A DNA stretch of 6,645 nucleotides from an uncultured Ruminococcus sp. (GTDB taxonomy: Bacteria > Bacillota > Clostridia > Oscillospirales > Ruminococcaceae), in contig CAMHBN010000101.1 in NCBI GenBank assembly GCA_946183385.1, positions 1 to 6,645 of the forward strand, written 5' to 3'. The notes below the pieces were generated by a model. That model was not told the origin of the DNA. It saw only the letters and a program-made list of their open reading frames with translations, and searched no databases. The position numbers and the translations under genes are program-made. Positions 1 through 4,891 of the stretch are shown here, piece after piece (the first letter of the stretch is position 1; every line of letters starts with the position of its first letter).

Positions 1-26
1 CTTCTGAACGGGCACGATACAAAAAG

Positions 27-36
27 AAAGGAGGTC
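27..36 (+). promoter_or_regulatory. Ribosome binding site of the ECF sigma gene
   Basis: AAGGAGGT at 28-35 is a full-strength Shine-Dalgarno sequence six bases before a GTG codon at 42. It decides the start of the sigma factor gene, because no ATG lies at a suitable distance. The 41 bases before the gene are too few to judge a promoter, and I see no convincing -35/-10 pair in them. Confidence 0.85.
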
Positions 37-41
37 GAGCC

Positions 42-524
42 GTGAACGATACGCAGATGGCGCTGATATATGACAAGTACAGCAGTGCCGTTTACCGCGC
101 AGCTTTCGCGTACTGCAAGAACTCAGCCGACGCCGAGGACATCGTGCAGGAGACGTTCCTCAAACGCTTCCGCACCGACATTGACTTCCCCGACGACAAA
201 GCCGAAAAGGCGTGGCTGATGAAGGTCGCGGCGAACAAGTGCAGGGATATGTTCCGCTCGGCGAGATATCGGTATTTCTACAACTCGGTACCGCTCGACG
301 AGGCGGAGCTCGTGTACGAAACGCCCGAGGAGAGCGCGGTATACCACGCAGTCATGGAGCTGCCTCCGAAGTACAGGATAGTGATACATCTCTACTACTA
401 TGAGGGCTACACCGTGACAGAGACCGCTAAAATAATCGGCAAAAGCGAAACAGCCGTACAGACTCAGCTCTACAGGGCGCGGAAGCTCCTGAAAAAAACT
501 TTAGGCGAGGAGATGTGCTTATGA
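42..524 (+). CDS. ECF-type RNA polymerase sigma-70 family factor
   Basis: This 160-residue protein has the size and two-domain build of an extracytoplasmic-function sigma factor, which directs RNA polymerase to a small regulon when released by a membrane-bound partner. Residues 7-75 form the sigma region 2 domain: the 2.2-like core A-E-D-I-V-Q-E-T-F is at 31-39, and an aromatic/basic DNA-melting segment runs at 68-80. Residues 96-152 form region 4, with ELPPKYR at 106-112 and a helix-turn-helix at about 124-146 (TVTETAKIIGKSETAVQTQL), ending in the usual basic RARKLLKK. No region 1.1 or region 3 is present, as expected for the family. The start is GTG with a perfect Shine-Dalgarno sequence. 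The last four bases overlap the next gene (ATGA), implying translational coupling to its presumed anti-sigma partner. The regulon cannot be told from the sequence. Confidence 0.92.
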   Translation: MNDTQMALIYDKYSSAVYRAAFAYCKNSADAEDIVQETFLKRFRTDIDFPDDKAEKAWLMKVAANKCRDMFRSARYRYFYNSVPLDEAELVYETPEESAVYHAVMELPPKYRIVIHLYYYEGYTVTETAKIIGKSETAVQTQLYRARKLLKKTLGEEMCL

Positions 525-1711
525 ATATGAACGATTATAAAAACGTAACAGACCGCATCTGCCCGAGCGGCAGGTGCAGGGAAGAGGTAATGAACATGAG
601 AAGCGAACATAACAGGAAAAAGATAAAACACAGACCTGTGGGCAAGGTCATCGCGGCGATATCGGTGGCGGTAGTTGCGGCTTGCGGAGGCACAGTCGCC
701 GTAGCTTCGAGGCTCGGAGCTTTCGATAAGCTCTCCGACAAGCGCGACAGGACTATCACCTACGATAACGGCTACACAGGACCTATCGACAAGTTCGACC
801 GCAACGAGTACGACAAGATAGCTCCGCACGCAGTCAAGTTCGAGGAGGTCAGCCACGCCGAGAACGACAAGTTCAGTGTTGACCTCGACAGCGCCTACTA
901 CGACGGCGTGGAGATGATACTCGGCTTCACGGGCAAAATGGCAAACGGCAACGAGGAGGGACTGAACTCTCTCGGATTCACGGCTACGCTTGAAATAAAC
1001 GGCGAGCAGATATCTCCCAAATACGCTGACGGTCTTGACAGAGGTGCAGATTGGAGCGGTACGTTTGTTATCGACGAGGGCGAGAGCAACAGCTTCACGG
1101 GCAGTATGACGTGCATACTCCCGTATGAGGCGCGCTTCGAGGACACAGCAGAGGTAAAAGTCACACTGACGAGGATATGGTCGAACGAGAAACAGACCTA
1201 TGACTACGATACCGATACACCTCACAGCTACGATGTAATGACAGGTCAGGAGGACGGCAGGCTCGAACTCAGCGAGAATGTCACCGCCGATACGAGCCTT
1301 GTCCGTCAGATAAACAAGACCGCCGAAAAGGACGGCTTCTACTTCACGGTATACAGCATTTCTCCCGCGATGATGCTCTGTCACGGCGGCTATCCCGAGA
1401 GCTACGATATCGCAATGAACGAGGAAATTGAAAACGGCACAGAAGACGGTAAAGCTCATTATGTTCACCCGCTGATGTTCGTATTCGACGAGGACGGCAA
1501 CTACATCGAGGCTCTGCCGATAAATCCCATTGATATGCCCGACGGCGAATGGGCAAGCGCGTCCGTATCGACTGATTCAAAGACGCTGACGATAAAGGTA
1601 GGCGACAAGAACTGCCAGTCCAACGAAAACGGCTCAATCGAATTCGACGACCAGTACGGTCACCAGAGCTTCGGCTACATCACCGAATTCACTCTCGACC
1701 TCGGTGAATAA
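521..1711 (+). CDS. Single-pass membrane protein, DUF4179-like; probable anti-sigma factor
   Basis: This 396-residue protein has a short basic cytosolic N-terminus (1-41), one hydrophobic segment (about 42-64) and a large extracytoplasmic part of roughly 330 residues. The outer part is rich in Asp, Glu, Tyr and Gly, with beta-like segments (for example 119-139 and 151-218). This layout directly downstream of an ECF sigma gene is that of DUF4179-type proteins, generally taken as cognate anti-sigma factors or sensors; the assignment is from memory of the family and from context. I chose ATG 521 because it overlaps the sigma stop codon as ATGA and has GAGGAG eight bases upstream (507-512). A GTG at 515 in the same frame is less well placed. 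A later start at ATG 596, with GAAGAGG eight bases ahead, would turn the membrane segment into a lipoprotein signal with lipobox V-A-A-C. The cytosolic part has C14-x4-C19 but no zinc anti-sigma HxxxCxxC motif. The extracellular ligand is unknown. Confidence 0.72.
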   Translation: MNMNDYKNVTDRICPSGRCREEVMNMRSEHNRKKIKHRPVGKVIAAISVAVVAACGGTVAVASRLGAFDKLSDKRDRTITYDNGYTGPIDKFDRNEYDKIAPHAVKFEEVSHAENDKFSVDLDSAYYDGVEMILGFTGKMANGNEEGLNSLGFTATLEINGEQISPKYADGLDRGADWSGTFVIDEGESNSFTGSMTCILPYEARFEDTAEVKVTLTRIWSNEKQTYDYDTDTPHSYDVMTGQEDGRLELSENVTADTSLVRQINKTAEKDGFYFTVYSISPAMMLCHGGYPESYDIAMNEEIENGTEDGKAHYVHPLMFVFDEDGNYIEALPINPIDMPDGEWASASVSTDSKTLTIKVGDKNCQSNENGSIEFDDQYGHQSFGYITEFTLDLGE

Positions 1712-1774
1712 TCAGGAAATTTCTGCTCATACTATCCTCAGGACACAGTCCAATAAATCCGAGAAGGTGAAAAA

Positions 1775-1894
1775 ATGAGCAAGAAGAAGCACACAGTTGA
1801 CGTCGAGAACGACCAGCACAAGCAGTCCGACAGCCATTCCTCCGATGAGAGCCACGACAGCAAATCGGGCAGCACGATGACAGACTGCGACTAA
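1775..1894 (+). CDS. Small charged hypothetical protein (39 residues)
   Basis: An ATG at 1775 opens a 39-codon frame ending in TAA at 1892-1894, preceded by GAGAAGGTG at 1761-1769, a fair ribosome binding site. The peptide begins MSKKKHTVDVEND and continues with a low-complexity tail rich in Ser, Asp, His and Lys, ending TMTDCD. It has no hydrophobic segment, so it is probably cytosolic and disordered. It starts 63 bases after the presumed anti-sigma gene and ends seven bases before a strong terminator, so it looks like the last gene of that operon. I do not recognise the family. It could be a small regulator, a target of the sigma factor, or a chance frame. The ribosome binding site, the position before the terminator and the lack of any competing gene favour it being real. 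Confidence 0.58.
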   Translation: MSKKKHTVDVENDQHKQSDSHSSDESHDSKSGSTMTDCD

Positions 1895-1896
1895 GC

Positions 1897-1933
1897 AAAC
1901 AGCGGTCAGGGACACCCCTGACCGCCGTTTTTT
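1897..1933 (+). terminator. Intrinsic terminator of the sigma/anti-sigma operon
   Basis: GCGGTCAGGG at 1902-1911 pairs perfectly with CCCTGACCGC at 1916-1925 across an ACAC loop. The stem can extend through an A-C mismatch by pairing AAAC (1897-1900) with GTTT (1927-1930). Six T residues follow at 1928-1933. The T-tract is good only in the rightward direction; leftward the hairpin is followed by TGTTTGC, so it would be a weaker terminator for the convergent cellulase gene, whose stop codon (1932-1934) lies in the T-tract. Confidence 0.92.
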
Positions 1934-4667
1934 ATTTCTTGTCGCTTGGTGGATTCTTCTCGGATTTGAGCTTCACCATTTTGTAGATGAATATCATCAG
2001 AGCAATACCGAGGATAACTCCCGCAACTGCCACAATAGCCACGATTATCGCGATCGCTATCCACACGCCCGACACACTCTTCTCGGAGTCGCTGTCAGCC
2101 TTGGAAGCCTTCGCCTTAGCGGTAGTGACCGTCTTGCCCGACTTATCGGTCTTGGCAGTCGTCGCCTTAGCATTGGACTCACCCTTGCCGCCGTCGTTGA
2201 CAATGCCCGCCGAGCGTCCTGTCTCGCCGATGACGATACCGCCGTTCTCCTCCGCGAGGAAGCCCGCCACCCACGCGAGCGAGGCGTTCCAGTTGATGGT
2301 ACACTCATTCACGCACCACGCCTCGATGTGGTCGAGGTAGCACTTCTGCGGGGCTATCTGCCCCTTTTTCCAGCCGCTGCCCTGCACCCACGGATCCTGC
2401 ATACCCGAGTTCGGACCGCCTGCCATAACTCCGCACGGAGCCTTCGGGAAGGTGTCGTCGATAAGCCACGACCAGTAGCGGTGGTGAGGGTACTCGGTGG
2501 TGTGCGAGCCGTAGCCCGTCACGTAGGAGTAGTCCATGGCGTTGCGGCCGAGAATGTAGTCCATGCCGCCGATAACGCCGTCCATGTATTTGTTGTCGCC
2601 CGTGAGCAGGTACGCGAACGCCATAACGATAGAGTTATCGGTCACGAAGGAGTTGCTTCCCCACACGTAGCCCTCATCGGAGTCGTTATACGCCAGCTTG
2701 CTCGCACCGTAGGGCAGACCGTAGCCCTGCGAGCTCTCGATATCGAGGAAGCTGTCAGCCGCACCTGTTACCGCGTCGGTGATTATCTCGGCGTCGCCCG
2801 TGTCGAAGGCGTCGGTGTTGAGCGCCGCACTGAGAGTACCGCAAGCCGCGGTGTTGCCCCAGTCCATGCTGCCTATCGTGTTGACGCTCTCGCCGCCGCC
2901 GAGCGAAGTCGGCACGGAAAGGAAGAACTTGTTCTCCTGAATGTCGTCGTAGTAGTCCTCGTTGCCCGTAGTGATGAAGAGCTCGGTCGCCGCCCAGCAG
3001 AACTCGTCGGTGACATCGTCGTCACCGTAAGCGCCGCCTCCCACGGATTCATCGAGCGGAGCATACATCGCGGGATGTTTCTTTGCAGCCTCGTAGCACT
3101 TCTCCGCCGCGTCGAGGCACTTCTGCGAGAAGCTGTCGTCGATGCCCTTCCACAGTCTCGCCGACTGAGCCGCGCAAGCCGCGAAGTTGAGGGTAGCCGC
3201 CGTCGTCGGAGGCTTGACGATACGCTTCATCGTGTCGTCCGCGGGAGCAATGCCGAGAGCCGTCCACTTCTCGTCGTGAGCCTTGTGGTAGACCATATCC
3301 TTGTACTCGCCGCTGTCAACTATCATGCTGAACATCCAGTCCATCTCCCAGCGAGCCTCGTCGAGGAGGTCGGGGTAGCCGTTGGTGTTCTCGGGGATAT
3401 TCATAGTGCCGTCGGCGTACTTGTCCTCGAAGCCGTACCTGACCGCCGTCTCGTACTGATTCTGCATCATCCACAGCGAGAAGCCGCCGTTTACCACGTA
3501 CTTGCCGTGGTCGCCGGCGTCGTACCAGCCGCCCGTGACGTCGATAGAGCCGCTCGAACCGCTGTAGCCCCACGTGTGCTCTATCTCAGCCATATCCTTC
3601 GGGTGACCCGCCTTGCGCGCGAGAGAATTCGCGTCGCCCGAGGTGATGAGGGAAGCCTCAATGTCGATACCGCTGCGGTTCTGATAGAAGTAGTTGAGCG
3701 AGTCGTAGAGCATACTCGAATATGTATCGCTCCCGCCGACTGCGAACTCGCGGCTTACAGCGCCGTTCTCAGCCTCGATGTGGTACACGCCCGCCTCGTC
3801 GAGGTCGGAGAAGTCGATGATATGTACGGTGTCGTCGGAATCGCTGTCGTATCCGAAATACTCGCTCTTGCCCGAGTAGACCTTCTTGCCGCTCTCGTTG
3901 ACAACATCGAACTTCACGCCCTTCTTGTCGTCGCAGAGCAGAGTAGCCCTCTTGGCGCGGTCGGTGAAGTAGCCGACCTGATTCGTGAGAATGTCCGCAC
4001 GCTGCCACTGCTCGGGCTGAACGTAGTCGTTCTCGTCACTTGAAAGGTCGATGAGGGACATATTATCGAAGGTGATGACCGTGCCCGCGGGGAAGCAGCC
4101 GCCGGGGGTATACTGTCCGTCGCCGCCGAGATGGAATGCCCACTCCGCGACGTCCATTGACTGCGAGGGCGTGAACGTGACCTCTACCTTCTTCGTCTCG
4201 TTGGCGTTGATCTGTATCGGGTCCCACGTGTTGTTGAAGTCGCCGTCGCCCGTGGACATATTGTGCCATATCTCCACATCGCCGTCGAGGTTGCCTATCT
4301 TGGTGTAGTACTTGCCGCTGTTGGAAGCGGTTATCTCGTAGCTGACCTTGTACTGATGTCCCGAGACTATCTTCAGACCGCGGTGACGGAACTGGCAGTC
4401 CCATCTGTCCTCGCCGCCCTGCGAAGCTCCGCCGGGATTGACGATAGTGATCTTGTAGACTCCGTTGTCTATCTCGAAGTCCATTTCGCCGGGAGCAGAT
4501 TCGCAGATGTGCCACGGCAGACCTACGCCCTCGTCGAAGTCGGTCTGTCCGAGCTGCTGACCTGCCATAGCCGTATACGGCGACAGGAATGCGGGGGCCG
4601 CGCTGCCTACTGCGATGACGCCCGTCATAAATGCGGAAACTGCTTTGCCTATAAGCTGTTTTCTCAT
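1932..4667 (-). CDS. Membrane-anchored CBM-Ig-GH9 cellulase
   Basis: This 911-residue protein is a family 9 glycoside hydrolase that cleaves beta-1,4-glucan (cellulose) by inversion, outside the cell. Domains in order: signal peptide 1-35 (likely cut A-M-A/G); a CBM4/9-like carbohydrate-binding module about 38-208; an Ig-like CelD N-terminal module about 222-311, beginning at ILTNQVGY; GH9 catalytic domain about 316-805; Thr/Ala/Lys/Ser linker about 818-866; a membrane helix about 867-895; and a basic tail to 911. Active-site marks are intact: W-Y-D-A-G-D with D383 and D386 (catalytic base region), the P-H-H-R block at 727-730, and Y-L-D-x4-W-x3-E-x-T-x3-N-A with E788 as proton donor. The CBM4-Ig-GH9 order is that of the CelK/CbhA cellobiohydrolase type, but endo or exo action cannot be read from sequence. 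There is no dockerin, CBM37-like module or LPxTG motif. The start at 4667 is chosen because it opens the signal peptide and has GGAGG nine bases upstream; the frame extends to 4742 but would cross the promoter. Confidence 0.96.
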   Translation of the reverse strand: MRKQLIGKAVSAFMTGVIAVGSAAPAFLSPYTAMAGQQLGQTDFDEGVGLPWHICESAPGEMDFEIDNGVYKITIVNPGGASQGGEDRWDCQFRHRGLKIVSGHQYKVSYEITASNSGKYYTKIGNLDGDVEIWHNMSTGDGDFNNTWDPIQINANETKKVEVTFTPSQSMDVAEWAFHLGGDGQYTPGGCFPAGTVITFDNMSLIDLSSDENDYVQPEQWQRADILTNQVGYFTDRAKRATLLCDDKKGVKFDVVNESGKKVYSGKSEYFGYDSDSDDTVHIIDFSDLDEAGVYHIEAENGAVSREFAVGGSDTYSSMLYDSLNYFYQNRSGIDIEASLITSGDANSLARKAGHPKDMAEIEHTWGYSGSSGSIDVTGGWYDAGDHGKYVVNGGFSLWMMQNQYETAVRYGFEDKYADGTMNIPENTNGYPDLLDEARWEMDWMFSMIVDSGEYKDMVYHKAHDEKWTALGIAPADDTMKRIVKPPTTAATLNFAACAAQSARLWKGIDDSFSQKCLDAAEKCYEAAKKHPAMYAPLDESVGGGAYGDDDVTDEFCWAATELFITTGNEDYYDDIQENKFFLSVPTSLGGGESVNTIGSMDWGNTAACGTLSAALNTDAFDTGDAEIITDAVTGAADSFLDIESSQGYGLPYGASKLAYNDSDEGYVWGSNSFVTDNSIVMAFAYLLTGDNKYMDGVIGGMDYILGRNAMDYSYVTGYGSHTTEYPHHRYWSWLIDDTFPKAPCGVMAGGPNSGMQDPWVQGSGWKKGQIAPQKCYLDHIEAWCVNECTINWNASLAWVAGFLAEENGGIVIGETGRSAGIVNDGGKGESNAKATTAKTDKSGKTVTTAKAKASKADSDSEKSVSGVWIAIAIIVAIVAVAGVILGIALMIFIYKMVKLKSEKNPPSDKK

Positions 4668-4676
4668 TGCTGTTAT

Positions 4677-4681
4677 CCTCC
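4677..4681 (-). promoter_or_regulatory. Ribosome binding site of the GH9 cellulase
   Basis: On the minus strand GGAGG (plus-strand CCTCC at 4677-4681) lies nine bases before the ATG at 4665-4667. It supports the start at the signal peptide rather than the longer reading frame. Confidence 0.85.
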
Positions 4682-4695
4682 AAACATAAAAATAC

Positions 4696-4724
4696 ATTAT
4701 ATACTTTAATACTTTTGGAGGCAA
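4696..4724 (-). promoter_or_regulatory. Sigma-A-like promoter of the GH9 cellulase
   Basis: On the minus strand a perfect TATAAT -10 (plus 4696-4701) stands 17 bases from TTGCCT (plus 4719-4724), which matches four of six positions of TTGACA. The predicted transcript would start near 4689, giving a leader of roughly 20 bases that holds the ribosome binding site. Upstream sequence on the minus strand (TTTAATATTTAG) is A+T-rich and could help as an UP element. The weak -35, overlapped by an inverted repeat, suggests control by a DNA-binding regulator. Confidence 0.7.
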
Positions 4725-4729
4725 AAGTA
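4710..4729. repeat. Perfect inverted repeat over the GH9 -35 box (operator candidate)
   Basis: TACTTTTG (4710-4717) and CAAAAGTA (4722-4729) are perfect 8-base inverted arms separated by GAGG. The repeat covers the -35 hexamer at 4719-4724, a usual place for repressor binding. A second ATACTTT copy lies 8 bases away (4701-4707 and 4709-4715). The symmetry suggests a dimeric regulator site. The regulator is not in this window or cannot be identified. Confidence 0.5.
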
Positions 4730-4742
4730 AACAGCTCAGCAC

Positions 4743-4758
4743 GAAAGTTTACACTTTC
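4743..4758. repeat. Second inverted repeat upstream of the GH9 promoter
   Basis: GAAAGT (4743-4748) and ACTTTC (4753-4758) are 6-base inverted arms around TTAC. The arms share the AAAGT/ACTTT core with the repeat at 4710-4729. The site lies about 19 bases upstream of the -35, fitting an activator or a second operator bound cooperatively. It is short, so chance is possible. Confidence 0.38.
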
Positions 4759-4781
4759 TAAATATTAAACAGCGATAACGT

Positions 4782-4805
4782 AAAAAATCAGCGGTAGGAC
4801 CGCCG
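4782..4805 (-). terminator. Leftward terminator-like hairpin in the divergent region
   Basis: Read on the minus strand, CGGCGGT and ACCGCTG (plus 4789-4805) form a 7-base-pair stem, including one G-U pair, with a CCT loop. It is followed by A and six T residues (plus 4787-4782). On the plus strand the G-U pair becomes an A-C mismatch and the following T-run is shorter, so the leftward reading is favoured. It would stop leftward transcripts entering the cellulase promoter from the sipL side. The three-base loop is tight, so confidence is moderate. Confidence 0.42.
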
Positions 4806-4853
4806 AATTTTGTGCAATATTCCGCCGCAGTCATACTTGTACCCTTCGTTGAA

Positions 4854-4859
4854 TATAAT
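4854..4859 (+). promoter_or_regulatory. sipL: Possible -10 element upstream of sipL
   Basis: TATAAT at 4854-4859 is a perfect -10 hexamer, with a start expected near 4866 and the sipL ATG at 4892. No good -35 is present at 16-18 bases (TCATAC at 4831-4836 is poor). Sporulation genes of this class are usually read by sigma-E; CATACTTG at 4832-4839 resembles a sigma-E -10, but the nearest ATATT element (4817-4821) is only 10 bases away, too close for that sigma. The promoter of this operon is therefore unresolved. Confidence 0.28.
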
Positions 4860-4876
4860 GCTGTAAAGCATTTTTT
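4857..4876 (+). other. Small hairpin with GUAA loop and U-run in the sipL leader
   Basis: AATGCT (4857-4862) pairs with AGCATT (4867-4872) around GTAA, a GNRA-type tetraloop, and the T-run at 4871-4876 follows. It sits directly before the ribosome binding site of sipL. The stem has only two G-C pairs, so as a terminator it would be weak. It overlaps the possible -10 at 4854-4859, so it can act in RNA only if transcription starts further upstream. Confidence 0.35.
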
Positions 4877-4877
4877 C

Positions 4878-4885
4878 AAGGAGGT
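4878..4885 (+). promoter_or_regulatory. sipL: Ribosome binding site of sipL
   Basis: AAGGAGGT, fully complementary to the 16S rRNA tail, ends six bases before the ATG at 4892 and fixes that start. Confidence 0.88.
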
Positions 4886-4891
4886 CAATAT

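Noticed and set aside
470..1468. A 332-codon open frame on the minus strand antisense to the anti-sigma gene
   Set aside because: It is codon-aligned with the plus-strand gene, which has a ribosome binding site, an overlap with the sigma gene and recognisable topology. The antisense product has no recognisable domain.
1721..1774. A separate promoter for the 39-residue gene (TACTAT at 1730-1735)
   Set aside because: No -35 element is found at the right distance; read-through from the anti-sigma gene is simpler.
2079..2214. Linker of the cellulase as a dockerin or CBM37 remnant
   Set aside because: The encoded segment is Thr/Ala/Lys/Ser low-complexity, without the paired calcium-binding loops of dockerins or aromatic residues expected of a binding module.
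2328..4043. A 571-codon open frame on the plus strand antisense to the cellulase
   Set aside because: It is in exact codon register with the GH9 gene. It stays open because that gene avoids TTA, CTA and TCA codons over this stretch. It has no ribosome binding site, and its translation is a low-complexity Val/Arg/Ala-rich shadow.
4668..4742. A 25-residue N-terminal extension of the cellulase up to an ATG at 4742
   Set aside because: It would run through the TATAAT promoter and operator repeats and bury the signal peptide; the ATG at 4667 has a proper GGAGG.
4817..4839. A sigma-E promoter for sipL (ATATT and CATACTTG)
   Set aside because: The two elements are only 10 bases apart against the usual 13-15, and the -10 matches only partly.
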